Below, one piece after another: positions 19,875 to 29,558 of a stretch of 64,000 bases of DNA. This DNA comes from Crossaster papposus. Lineage: Eukaryota; Echinodermata; Asteroidea; Velatida; Solasteridae. The position numbers and the translations under genes were made by a program. The notes beneath the pieces are model-generated. The model worked only from the letters and a program-made list of their open reading frames with translations, searched no databases and was not told where the DNA came from. The stretch lies in contig JBAIAA010000693.1 of assembly GCA_037893245.1 (NCBI GenBank), positions 124,001 through 188,000 of the forward strand, read 5' to 3'. Position 1 is the first letter of the stretch, and each line of letters starts with the position of its first letter.

Positions 19875-22800
19875 GTGTCCCGTCAAGAAATGACGTACAA
19901 TGTGGACGATGAGGTAGAATCAGGAATACGCTCTGTTGAACAAGTCAATTCGCTCTCCAGCTCCAGTAAGAGTTTGATGGTATGTTCACAGGTGCCACTG
20001 GAAGGTGGTCAACAGGAAGGTCAGGCGAACATCATGAACAGTGGCAGTAGGGTTGAATTGAATGCACTTGTTCAGTCAGATGGTAGAGCCGATGGCAATG
20101 TGTCCCGTCAAGAAATGACGTACAATGTGGATGATGAGGTAGAATTAGGAATACGCTCTGTTGAAAAAGTCGATTCGCTCTCCAGCTCCAATCAGAGTTT
20201 GATGGTATGTTCACAGGTGCCACTGGAAGTGGGTCAACAGGAAGGTCAGGCGAACATCATGAACAGTGGCAGTAGGGTTGAATTGAATGCACTTGTTCAG
20301 TCAGATGGTAGAGCCGATGGCAATGTGTCCCGTCAAGAAATGACGTACAATGTGGATGATGAGGTAGAATCAGGAATACGCTCTGTTGAAAAAGTCAATT
20401 CGCTCTCCAGCTCCAGTCAGAGTTTGATGGTATGTTCACAGGTGCCACTGGAAGTGGGTCAACAGGAAGGTCAGGCGAACACCATGAACAGCAGTAGGGT
20501 TGAATTGAATGTACTTGTTCAGTCAGATGGTAGAGCCGATGGCAATGTGTCCCGTCAAGAAATGACGTACAATGTGGATGATGAGGTAGAACCAGGAATA
20601 CGCTCTGTTGAAAAAGTCAATTCGCTCTCCAGCTCCAGTCAGAGTTTGATGGTATGTTCACAGGTGCCACTGGAAGTTGGTCAACAGGAAGGTCAGGCAA
20701 ACATCATGAACAGTGGCAGTAGGGTTGAATTGAATGCACTTGTTCAGTCAGATGGTAGAGCCGATGGCAATGTGTCCCGTCAAGAAATGACGTACAATGT
20801 GGATGATGAGGTAGAATTAGGAATACGCTCTGTTGAAAAAGTCGATTCGCTCTCCAGCTCCAGTCAGAGTTTGATGGTATGTTCACAGGTGCCACTGGAA
20901 GTGGGTCAACAGGAAGGTCAGGCGAACATCATGAACAGTGGCAGTAGGGTTGAATTGAATGCACTTGTTCAGTCAGATGGTAGAGCCGATGGCAATGTGT
21001 CCCGTCAAGAAATGACGTACAATGTGGATGATGAGGTAGAATCAGGAATACGCTCTGTTGAAAAAGTCAATTCGCTCTCCAAGCCCAGTCAGAGTTTGAT
21101 GGGATGTTCACAGGTGCCACTGGAAGTGGGTCAACAGGAAAGTCAGGCGAACATCATGAACAGTGGCAGTAGGGTTGAATTGAATGTACTTGTTCAGTCA
21201 GATGGTAGAGCCGATGGCAATGTGTCCCGTCAAGAAATGAAGTACAATGTGGATGATGAGTTAGAATCAGGAATACGCTCTGTTGAAAAAGTCAATTCGC
21301 TCTCCAAGCCCAGTCAGAGTTTGATGGGATGTTCACAGGTGCCACTGGAAGTGGGTCAACAGGAAAGTCAGGCGAACATCATGAACAGTGGCAGTAGGGT
21401 TGAATTGAATGTACTTGTTCAGTCAGATGGTAGAGCCGATGGCAATGTGTCCCGTCAAGAAATGAAGTACAATGTGGATGATGAGTTAGAATCAGGAATA
21501 CGCTCTGTTGAAAAAGTCAATTCGCTCTCCAAGCCCAGTCAGAGTTTGATGGGATGTTCACAGGTGCCACTGGAAGTGGGTCAACAGGAAAGTCAGGCGA
21601 ACATCATGAACAGTGGCAGTAGGGTTGAATTGAATGTACTTGTTCAGTCAGATGTTAGAGCCGATGGCAATGTGTCCCGTCAAGAAATGAAGTACAATGT
21701 GGATGATGAGTTAGAATCAGGAATACGCTCTGTTGAAAAAGTCAATTCGCTCTTCAGCTCCAGTCAGAGTTTGATGGTATGTTCACAGGTGCCCCTGGAA
21801 GTGGGTCAACAGGAAGGTCAGCCGAACATCATGAACAGAGGCAGTAGGGTTGAATTGAATGCACTTGTTCAGTCAGATGGTAGAGCCGATAGCAATGTGT
21901 CCCGTCAAGAAATGACGTACAATGTGGATGATGAGGTAGAATCAGGAATACGCTCTGTTGAAAAAGTCAATTCGCTCTCCAGCTCCAGTCAGAGTTTGAT
22001 GGTATGTTCACAGGTGCCACTGGAAGTGGGTCAACAGGATGGTCAGGCGAACATCATGAACAGTGGCAGTAGGGTTGAATTGAATGCACTTGTTCAGTCA
22101 GATGGTAGAGCCGATGGCAATGTGTCCCGTCAAGAAATGACGTACAATGTGGATGATGAGGTAGAACCAGGAATACGCTCTGTTGAAAAAGTCAATTCGC
22201 TCTCCAGCTCCAGTCAGAGTTTGATGGTATGTTCACAGGTGCCACTGGAAGTGGGTCAACAGGAAGGTCAGGCGAACATCATGAACAGTGGCAGTAGGGT
22301 TGAATTGAATGTACTTGTTCAGTCAGATGGTAGAGCCGATGGCAATGTGTCCCGTCAAGAAATGACGTACAGTGTGGATGATGAGGTAGAATCAGGAATA
22401 CGCTCTGTTGAAATAGTCAATTCGCTCTCCAGCTCCAGTCAGAGTTTGATGGTATGTTCACAGGTGCCACTGGAAGTGGGTCAACAGGATGGTCAGGCGA
22501 ACATCATGAACAGTGGCAGTAGGGTTGAATTGAATGCACTTGTTCAGTCAGATGGTAGAGCCGATGGCAATGTGTCCCGTCAAGAAATGACGTACAATGT
22601 GGATGATGAGGTAGAATCAGGAATACGCTCTGTTGAAAAAGTCAATTCGCTCTCCAGCTCCAGTCAGAGTTTGATGGTATGTTCAGAGGTGCCACTTGAA
22701 GTGGGTCAACAGGAAGGTCAGGCGAACATCATGAACAGTGGCAGTAAGGTTGAATTGAATGCACTTGTTCAGTCAGATGGTAGAGCCGATGGCAATGTGT

Positions 22801-24791
22801 CCCGTCAAGAAATGACGTACAATGTAGATGATGAGGTAGAATCAGGAATACGCTCTGTTGAAAAAGTCAATTCGCTCTCAAGCTCCAGTCAGAGTTTGAT
22901 GGTATGTTCACAGGTGCCACTGGAAGTGGGTCAACAGGAAGGTCAGGCGAACATCATGAACAGTAGCGGTAGGGTTGAATTGCATGCACTTGTTCAGTCA
23001 GATGGTAGAGCCGATGGCAATGTGTCCCGTCAAGAAATGACGTACAATGTGGATGAGTTAGAATCAGGAATACGCTCTGTTGGAAAAGTCAATTCGCTCT
23101 TCAGCTCCAGTCAGAGTTTGATGGTATGTTCACAGGTGCCCCTGGAAGTGGGTCAACAGGAAGGTCAGCCGAACATCATGAACGGAGGCAGTAGGGTTGA
23201 ATTGAATGCACTTGTTCAGTCAGATGGTAGAGCCGATGGCAATGTGTCCCGTCAAGAAATGACGTACAATGTGGATGATGAGGTAGAATCAGGAATACGC
23301 TCTGTTGAAAAAGTCAATTTGCTCTCCAGCTCCAGTCAGAGTTTGATGGTATGTTCACAGGTGCCACTGGAAGTGGGTCAACAGGATGGTCAGGCGAACA
23401 TCATGAACAGTGGCAGTAGGGTTGAATTGAATGCACTTGTTCAGTCAGATGGTAGAGCCGATGGCAATGTGTCCCGTCAAGAAATGACCTACAATGTGAA
23501 TGATGAGATAGAATCAGGAATACGCTCTGTTGAAAAAGTCAATTCGCTCTCGAGCTCCAGTCAGAGTTTGATGGTATGTTCACAGGTGCCACTGGAAGTG
23601 GGTCAAGAGGATGGTCAGGCGAACATTATGAACAGTGGCAGTAGGGTTGAATTGAATGCACTTGTTCAGTCAGATGGTAGAGCCGATGGCAATGTGTCCC
23701 GTCAAGAAATGACGTACAATGTGGATGATGAGGTAGAATCAGGAATACGCTCTGTTGAAAAAGTCAATTCGCTCTCCAGCTCCAGTCAGAGTTTGATGGG
23801 ATGTTCACAGGTGCCACTGGAAGTGGGTCAACAGGAAGGTCAGGCGAACATCATGAACAGCAGTAGGGTTGAATTGAATGTACTTGTTCAGTCAGATGGT
23901 AGAGCCGATGGCAATGTGTCCCGTCAAGAAATGACGTACAATGTGGATGATGAGGTAGAACCAGGAATACGCTCTGTTGAAAAAGTCAATTCGCTCTCCA
24001 GCTCCAGTCAGAGTTTGATGGTATGTTCACAGGTGCCACTGGAAGTGGGTCAACAGGAAGGTCAGGCGAACATCATGAACAGTGGCAGTAGGGTTGAATT
24101 GAATGTACTTGTTCAGTCAGATGGTAGAGCCGATGGCAATGTGTCCCGTCAAGAAATGACGTACAGTGTGGATGATGAGGTAGAATCAGGAATACGCTCT
24201 GTTGAAATAGTCAATTCGCTCTCCAGCTCCAGTCAGAGTTTGATGGTATGTTCACAGGTGCCACTGGAAGTGGGTCAACAGGATGGTCAGGCGAACATCA
24301 TGAACAGTGGCAGTAGGGTTGAATTGAATGCACTTGTTCAGTCAGATGGTAGAGCCGATGGCAATGTGTCCCGTCAAGAAATGACGTACAATGTGGATGA
24401 TGAGGTAGAATCAGGAATACGCTCTGTTGAAAAAGTCAATTCGCTCTCCAGCTCCAGTCAGAGTTTGATGGTATGTTCACAGGTGCCACTTGAAGTGGGT
24501 CAACAGGAAGGTCAGCCGAACATCATGAACAGTGGCAGTAGGGTTGAATTGAATGCACTTGTTCAGTCAGATGGTAGAGCCGATGGCGATGTGTCCCGTC
24601 AAGAAATGACGTACAATGTGGATGATGAGGTAGAATCAGGAATACGCTCTGTTGAAAAAGTCAATTCGCTATCCAGCTCCAGTCAGAGTTTGATGGTATG
24701 TTCACAGGTGCCACTGGAAGTGGGTCAATATGAAGGACAGCCGAACATCATGAACAGTGGCAGTAGGGCTGAATTGAATGTACTTGTTTAG
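19875..24791 (+). CDS. Repeat-protein frame, open segment 9 (about 22 units)
   Basis: This segment is 1638 codons long. After the EQ/GGQ entry it carries three consecutive units of the SKPSQSLMG / ESQANI / MKYNVDDEL type (about 21.07-21.75 kb), where other blocks have one or two; the third has a private SDVRAD change. Further on are a CSEVPLEV unit, an NSSGRVELHAL unit, a VDELES unit lacking one GAT, an NGGSR variant, a VNDEIES unit and a QEDGQ unit. It closes at the QYEGQPN cassette. All three 3-bp deletions keep the frame. The right two fifths are repeated 4734 bp downstream. Confidence 0.4.
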   Translation: MSRQEMTYNVDDEVESGIRSVEQVNSLSSSSKSLMVCSQVPLEGGQQEGQANIMNSGSRVELNALVQSDGRADGNVSRQEMTYNVDDEVELGIRSVEKVDSLSSSNQSLMVCSQVPLEVGQQEGQANIMNSGSRVELNALVQSDGRADGNVSRQEMTYNVDDEVESGIRSVEKVNSLSSSSQSLMVCSQVPLEVGQQEGQANTMNSSRVELNVLVQSDGRADGNVSRQEMTYNVDDEVEPGIRSVEKVNSLSSSSQSLMVCSQVPLEVGQQEGQANIMNSGSRVELNALVQSDGRADGNVSRQEMTYNVDDEVELGIRSVEKVDSLSSSSQSLMVCSQVPLEVGQQEGQANIMNSGSRVELNALVQSDGRADGNVSRQEMTYNVDDEVESGIRSVEKVNSLSKPSQSLMGCSQVPLEVGQQESQANIMNSGSRVELNVLVQSDGRADGNVSRQEMKYNVDDELESGIRSVEKVNSLSKPSQSLMGCSQVPLEVGQQESQANIMNSGSRVELNVLVQSDGRADGNVSRQEMKYNVDDELESGIRSVEKVNSLSKPSQSLMGCSQVPLEVGQQESQANIMNSGSRVELNVLVQSDVRADGNVSRQEMKYNVDDELESGIRSVEKVNSLFSSSQSLMVCSQVPLEVGQQEGQPNIMNRGSRVELNALVQSDGRADSNVSRQEMTYNVDDEVESGIRSVEKVNSLSSSSQSLMVCSQVPLEVGQQDGQANIMNSGSRVELNALVQSDGRADGNVSRQEMTYNVDDEVEPGIRSVEKVNSLSSSSQSLMVCSQVPLEVGQQEGQANIMNSGSRVELNVLVQSDGRADGNVSRQEMTYSVDDEVESGIRSVEIVNSLSSSSQSLMVCSQVPLEVGQQDGQANIMNSGSRVELNALVQSDGRADGNVSRQEMTYNVDDEVESGIRSVEKVNSLSSSSQSLMVCSEVPLEVGQQEGQANIMNSGSKVELNALVQSDGRADGNVSRQEMTYNVDDEVESGIRSVEKVNSLSSSSQSLMVCSQVPLEVGQQEGQANIMNSSGRVELHALVQSDGRADGNVSRQEMTYNVDELESGIRSVGKVNSLFSSSQSLMVCSQVPLEVGQQEGQPNIMNGGSRVELNALVQSDGRADGNVSRQEMTYNVDDEVESGIRSVEKVNLLSSSSQSLMVCSQVPLEVGQQDGQANIMNSGSRVELNALVQSDGRADGNVSRQEMTYNVNDEIESGIRSVEKVNSLSSSSQSLMVCSQVPLEVGQEDGQANIMNSGSRVELNALVQSDGRADGNVSRQEMTYNVDDEVESGIRSVEKVNSLSSSSQSLMGCSQVPLEVGQQEGQANIMNSSRVELNVLVQSDGRADGNVSRQEMTYNVDDEVEPGIRSVEKVNSLSSSSQSLMVCSQVPLEVGQQEGQANIMNSGSRVELNVLVQSDGRADGNVSRQEMTYSVDDEVESGIRSVEIVNSLSSSSQSLMVCSQVPLEVGQQDGQANIMNSGSRVELNALVQSDGRADGNVSRQEMTYNVDDEVESGIRSVEKVNSLSSSSQSLMVCSQVPLEVGQQEGQPNIMNSGSRVELNALVQSDGRADGDVSRQEMTYNVDDEVESGIRSVEKVNSLSSSSQSLMVCSQVPLEVGQYEGQPNIMNSGSRAELNVLV
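21062..21750 (+). repeat. Three consecutive copies of the SKPSQSLMG unit
   Basis: The unit with tccaagcccagt, gatggg, gaaagtcag and aatgaagtac is present three times in a row here. It is present twice at 32.57-33.0 kb and once at about 12.06, 26.03, 30.76 and 45.68 kb, in otherwise corresponding blocks. Confidence 0.85.
23909..23915. other. Empty LINE target site in a homologous block
   Basis: The tggcaat here lies between an NSSRVELNVL unit and a PGIRS unit, exactly the unit order that flanks the LINE. Equivalent uninterrupted sites exist near 28.65 and 47.84 kb. They show the pre-insertion state. Confidence 0.75.
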
Positions 24792-24824
24792 CTTGTTCAG
24801 TCAGATGGTAGAGCCGATGGCAAT

Positions 24825-26186
24825 GTGTCCCGTCAAGAAATGACGTACAATGTGGACGATGAGGTAGAATCAGGAATACGCTCTGTTGAACAAGTCAATT
24901 CGCTCTCCAGCTCCAGTCAGAGTTTGATGGTATGTTCACAGGTGCCACTGGAAGGTGGTCAACAGGAAGGTCAGGCGAACATCATGAACAGTGGCAGTAG
25001 GGTTGAATTGAATGCACTTGTTCAGTCAGATGGTAGAGCCGATGGCAATGTGTCCCGTCAAGAAATGACGTACAATGTGGATGATGAGGTAGAATTAGGA
25101 ATACGCTCTGTTGAAAAAGTCGATTCGCTCTCCAGCTCCAATCAGAGTTTGATGGTATGTTCACAGGTGCCACTGGAAGTGGGTCAACAGGAAGGTCAGG
25201 CGAACATCATGAACAGTGGCAGTAGGGTTGAATTGAATGCACTTGTTCAGTCAGATGGTAGAGCCGATGGCAATGTGTCCCGTCAAGAAATGACGTACAA
25301 TGTGGATGATGAGGTAGAATCAGGAATACGCTCTGTTGAAAAAGTCAATTCGCTCTCCAGCTCCAGTCAGAGTTTGATGGTATGTTCACAGGTGCCACTG
25401 GAAGTGGGTCAACAGGAAGGTCAGGCGAACACCATGAACAGCAGTAGGGTTGAATTGAATGTACTTGTTCAGTCAGATGGTAGAGCCGATGGCAATGTGT
25501 CCCGTCAAGAAATGACGTACAATGTGGATGATGAGGTAGAACCAGGAATACGCTCTGTTGAAAAAGTCAATTCGCTCTCCAGCTCCAGTCAGAGTTTGAT
25601 GGTATGTTCACAGGTGCCACTGGAAGTTGGTCAACAGGAAGGTCAGGCAAACATCATGAACAGTGGCAGTAGGGTTGAATTGAATGCACTTGTTCAGTCA
25701 GATCGTAGAGCCGATGGCAATGTGTCCCGTCAAGAAATGACGTACAATGTGGATGATGAGGTAGAATTAGGAATACGCTCTGTTGAAAAAGTCGATCCGC
25801 TCTCCAGCTCCAGTCAGAGTTTGATGGTATGTTCACAGGTGCCACTGGAAGTGGGTCAACAGGAAGGTCAGGCGAACATCATGAACAGTGGCAGTAGGGT
25901 TGAATTGAATGCACTTGTTCAGTCAGATGGTAGAGCCGATGGCAATGTGTCCCGTCAAGAAATGACGTACAATGTGGATGATGAGGTAGAATCAGGAATA
26001 CGCTCTGTTGAAAAAGTCAATTCGCTCTCCAAGCCCAGTCAGAGTTTGATGGGATGTTCACAGGTGCCACTGGAAGTGGGTCAACAGGAAAGTCAGGCGA
26101 ACATCATGAACAGTGGCAGTAGGGTTGAATTGAATGTACTTGTTCAGTCAGATGGTAGAGCCGATGGCAATGTGTCCCGTCAATAA
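24825..26186 (+). CDS. Repeat-protein frame, open segment 10 (6 units)
   Basis: This is an EQ/GGQ entry block with private SDRRAD and VDPLSS changes. It ends at a GAA to TAA nonsense codon (26184-26186) in the SRQE motif, followed immediately by ATG. The same nonsense codon is present at 30918-30920, 4734 bp away. Confidence 0.35.
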   Translation: MSRQEMTYNVDDEVESGIRSVEQVNSLSSSSQSLMVCSQVPLEGGQQEGQANIMNSGSRVELNALVQSDGRADGNVSRQEMTYNVDDEVELGIRSVEKVDSLSSSNQSLMVCSQVPLEVGQQEGQANIMNSGSRVELNALVQSDGRADGNVSRQEMTYNVDDEVESGIRSVEKVNSLSSSSQSLMVCSQVPLEVGQQEGQANTMNSSRVELNVLVQSDGRADGNVSRQEMTYNVDDEVEPGIRSVEKVNSLSSSSQSLMVCSQVPLEVGQQEGQANIMNSGSRVELNALVQSDRRADGNVSRQEMTYNVDDEVELGIRSVEKVDPLSSSSQSLMVCSQVPLEVGQQEGQANIMNSGSRVELNALVQSDGRADGNVSRQEMTYNVDDEVESGIRSVEKVNSLSKPSQSLMGCSQVPLEVGQQESQANIMNSGSRVELNVLVQSDGRADGNVSRQ

Positions 26187-26822
26187 ATGAAGTACAATGT
26201 GGATGATGAGTTAGAATCAGGAATACGCTCTGTTGAAAAAGTCAATTCGCTCTTCAGCTCCAGTCAGAGTTTGATGGTATGTTCACAGGTGCCCCTGGAA
26301 GTGGGTCAACAGGAAGGTCAGCCGAACATCATGAACAGAGGCAGTAGGGTTGAATTGAATGCACTTGTTCAGTCAGATGGTAGAGCCGATGGCAATGTGT
26401 CCCGTCAAGAAATGACGTACAATGTGGATGATGAGGTAGAATTAGGAATACGCTCTGTTGAAAAAGTCGATTCGCTCTCCAGCTCCAATCAGAGTTTGAT
26501 GGTATGTTCACAGGTGCCACTGGAAGTGGGTCAACAGGAAGGTCAGGCGAACATCATGAACAGTGGCAGTAGGGTTGAATTGAATGCACTTGTTCAGTCA
26601 GATGGTAGAGCCGATGGCAATGTGTCCCGTCAAGAAATGACGTACAATGTGGATGATGAGGTAGAATCAGGAATACGCTCTGTTGAAAAAGTCAATTCGC
26701 TATCCAGCTCCAGTCAGAGTTTGATGGTATGTTCACAGGTGCCACTGGAAGTGGGTCAATATGAAGGACAGCCGAACATCATGAACAGTGGCAGTAGGGC
26801 TGAATTGAATGTACTTGTTTAG
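26187..26822 (+). CDS. Repeat-protein frame, open segment 11 (about 3 units)
   Basis: The segment starts with a true ATG directly after the TAA, so it could in principle be reinitiated, but this ATG is simply the Met codon that begins every unit (here MKYNVDDEL). It contains SLFSSS, NRGSR and a VELGIRSVEKVD unit and closes at the QYEGQPN cassette. Its twin is 30921-31556. Confidence 0.3.
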   Translation: MKYNVDDELESGIRSVEKVNSLFSSSQSLMVCSQVPLEVGQQEGQPNIMNRGSRVELNALVQSDGRADGNVSRQEMTYNVDDEVELGIRSVEKVDSLSSSNQSLMVCSQVPLEVGQQEGQANIMNSGSRVELNALVQSDGRADGNVSRQEMTYNVDDEVESGIRSVEKVNSLSSSSQSLMVCSQVPLEVGQYEGQPNIMNSGSRAELNVLV

Positions 26823-26855
26823 CTTGTTCAGTCAGATGGTAGAGCCGATGGCAAT

Positions 26856-29525
26856 GTGTCCCGTCAAGAAATGACGTACAATGTGGACGATGAGGTAGAA
26901 TCAGGAATACGCTCTGTTGAACAAGTCAATTCGCTCTCCAGCTCCAGTCAGAGTTTGATGGTATGTTCACAGGTGCCACTGGAAGGTGGTCAACAGGAAG
27001 GTCAGGCGAACATCATGAACAGTGGCAGTAGGGTTGAATTGAATGCACTTGTTCAGTCAGATGGTAGAGCCGATGGCAATGTGTCCCGTCAAGAAATGAC
27101 GTACAATGTGGATGATGAGGTAGAATTAGGAATACGCTCTGTTGAAAAAGTCGATTCGCTCTCCAGCTCCAATCAGAGTTTGATGGTATGTTCACAGGTG
27201 CCACTGGAAGTGGGTCAACAGGAAGGTCAGGCGAACATCATGAACAGTGGCAGTAGGGTTGAATTGAATGCACTTGTTCAGTCAGATGGTAGAGCCGATG
27301 GCAATGTGTCCCGTCAAGAAATGACGTACAATGTGGATGATGAGGTAGAATCAGGAATACGCTCTGTTGAAAAAGTCAATTCGCTCTCCAGCTCCAGTCA
27401 GAGTTTGATGGTATGTTCAGAGGTGCCACTTGAAGTGGGTCAACAGGAAGGTCAGGCGAACATCATGAACAGTGGCAGTAAGGTTGAATTGAATGCACTT
27501 GTTCAGTCAGATGGTAGAGCCGATGGCAATGTGTCCCGTCAAGAAATGACGTACAATGTAGATGATGAGGTAGAATCAGGAATACGCTCTGTTGAAAAAG
27601 TCAATTCGCTCTCAAGCTCCAGTCAGAGTTTCATGGTATGTTCACAGGTGCCACTGGAAGTGGGTCAACAGGAAGGTCAGGCGAACATCATGAACAGTAG
27701 CGGTAGGGTTGAATTGCATGCACTTGTTCAGTCAGATGGTAGAGCCGATGGCAATGTGTCCCGTCAAGAAATGACGTACAATGTGGATGAGTTAGAATCA
27801 GGAATACGCTCTGTTGGAAAAGTCAATTCGCTCTTCAGCTCCAGTCAGAGTTTGATGGTATGTTCACAGGTGCCCCTGGAAGTGGGTCAACAGGAAGGTC
27901 AGCCGAACATCATGAACAGAGGCAGTAGGGTTGAATTGAATGCACTTGTTCAGTCAGATGGTAGAGCCGATGGCAATGTGTCCCGTCAAGAAATGACGTA
28001 CAATGTGGATGATGAGGTAGAATCAGGAATACGCTCTGTTGAAAAAGTCAATTTGCTCTCCAGCTCCAGTCAGAGTTTGATGGTATGTTCACAGGTGCCA
28101 CTGGAAGTGGGTCAACAGGATGGTCAGGCGAACATCATGAACAGTGGCAGTAGGGTTGAATTGAATGCACTTGTTCAGTCAGATGGTAGAGCCGATGGCA
28201 ATGTGTCCCGTCAAGAAATGACCTACAATGTGAATGATGAGATAGAATCAGGAATACGCTCTGTTGAAAAAGTCAATTCGCTCTCGAGCTCCAGTCAGAG
28301 TTTGATGGTATGTTCACAGGTGCCACTGGAAGTGGGTCAAGAGGATGGTCAGGCGAACATTATGAACAGTGGCAGTAGGGTTGAATTGAATGCACTTGTT
28401 CAGTCAGATGGTAGAGCCGATGGCAATGTGTCCCGTCAAGAAATGACGTACAATGTGGATGATGAGGTAGAATCAGGAATACGCTCTGTTGAAAAAGTCA
28501 ATTCGCTCTCCAGCTCCAGTCAGAGTTTGATGGGATGTTCACAGGTGCCACTGGAAGTGGGTCAACAGGAAGGTCAGGCGAACATCATGAACAGCAGTAG
28601 GGTTGAATTGCATGTACTTGTTCAGTCAGATGGTAGAGCCGATGGCAATGTGTCCCGTCAAGAAATGACGTACAATGTGGATGATGAGGTAGAACCAGGA
28701 ATACGCTCTGTTGAAAAAGTCAATTCGCTCTCCAGCTCCAGTCAGAGTTTGATGGTATGTTCACAGGTGCCACTGGAAGTGGGTCAACAGGAAGGTCAGG
28801 CGAACATCATGAACAGTGGCAGTAGGGTTGAATTGAATGTACTTGTTCAGTCAGATGGTAGAGCCGATGGCAATGTGTCCCGTCAAGAAATGACGTACAG
28901 TGTGGATGATGAGGTAGAATCAGGAATACGCTCTGTTGAAATAGTCAATTCGCTCTCCAGCTCCAGTCAGAGTTTGATGGTATGTTCACAGGTGCCACTG
29001 GAAGTGGGTCAACAGGATGGTCAGGCGAACATCATGAACAGTGGCAGTAGGGTTGAATTGAATGCACTTGTTCAGTCAGATGGTAGAGCCGATGGCAATG
29101 TGTCCCGTCAAGAAATGACGTACAATGTGGATGATGAGGTAGAATCAGGAATACGCTCTGTTGAAAAAGTCAATTCGCTCTCCAGCTCCAGTCAGAGTTT
29201 GATGGTATGTTCACAGGTGCCACTTGAAGTGGGTCAACAGGAAGGTCAGCCGAACATCATGAACAGTGGCAGTAGGGTTGAATTGAATGCACTTGTTCAG
29301 TCAGATGGTAGAGCCGATGGCGATGTGTCCCGTCAAGAAATGACGTACAATGTGGATGATGAGGTAGAATCAGGAATACGCTCTGTTGAAAAAGTCAATT
29401 CGCTATCCAGCTCCAGTCAGAGTTTGATGGTATGTTCACAGGTGCCACTGGAAGTGGGTCAATATGAAGGACAGCCGAACATCATGAACAGTGGCAGTAG
29501 GGCTGAATTGAATGTACTTGTTTAG
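26856..29525 (+). CDS. Repeat-protein frame, open segment 12 (about 12 units)
   Basis: After the EQ/GGQ and VD units it matches the right part of segment 9 with a 4734-bp offset: CSEVPLEV, NSSGRVELHAL, VDELES, VNDEIES, QEDGQ, LMGCS with NSSRV, PGIRS, EIV, GDVS and QYEGQPN. Private changes are SQSFMV (TTG to TTC) and VELHVL. Confidence 0.35.
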   Translation: MSRQEMTYNVDDEVESGIRSVEQVNSLSSSSQSLMVCSQVPLEGGQQEGQANIMNSGSRVELNALVQSDGRADGNVSRQEMTYNVDDEVELGIRSVEKVDSLSSSNQSLMVCSQVPLEVGQQEGQANIMNSGSRVELNALVQSDGRADGNVSRQEMTYNVDDEVESGIRSVEKVNSLSSSSQSLMVCSEVPLEVGQQEGQANIMNSGSKVELNALVQSDGRADGNVSRQEMTYNVDDEVESGIRSVEKVNSLSSSSQSFMVCSQVPLEVGQQEGQANIMNSSGRVELHALVQSDGRADGNVSRQEMTYNVDELESGIRSVGKVNSLFSSSQSLMVCSQVPLEVGQQEGQPNIMNRGSRVELNALVQSDGRADGNVSRQEMTYNVDDEVESGIRSVEKVNLLSSSSQSLMVCSQVPLEVGQQDGQANIMNSGSRVELNALVQSDGRADGNVSRQEMTYNVNDEIESGIRSVEKVNSLSSSSQSLMVCSQVPLEVGQEDGQANIMNSGSRVELNALVQSDGRADGNVSRQEMTYNVDDEVESGIRSVEKVNSLSSSSQSLMGCSQVPLEVGQQEGQANIMNSSRVELHVLVQSDGRADGNVSRQEMTYNVDDEVEPGIRSVEKVNSLSSSSQSLMVCSQVPLEVGQQEGQANIMNSGSRVELNVLVQSDGRADGNVSRQEMTYSVDDEVESGIRSVEIVNSLSSSSQSLMVCSQVPLEVGQQDGQANIMNSGSRVELNALVQSDGRADGNVSRQEMTYNVDDEVESGIRSVEKVNSLSSSSQSLMVCSQVPLEVGQQEGQPNIMNSGSRVELNALVQSDGRADGDVSRQEMTYNVDDEVESGIRSVEKVNSLSSSSQSLMVCSQVPLEVGQYEGQPNIMNSGSRAELNVLV

Positions 29526-29558
29526 CTTGTTCAGTCAGATGGTAGAGCCGATGGCAAT

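Larger units (their letters stand above)
22620..26822 (+). repeat. 4734-bp-period higher-order block, copy A
   Basis: It runs from before the CSEVPLEV unit (gttcagagg at 22681) through the cassette stop at 24789, the TAA at 26184 and the cassette stop at 26820. All these landmarks recur 4734 bp downstream. Confidence 0.85.
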
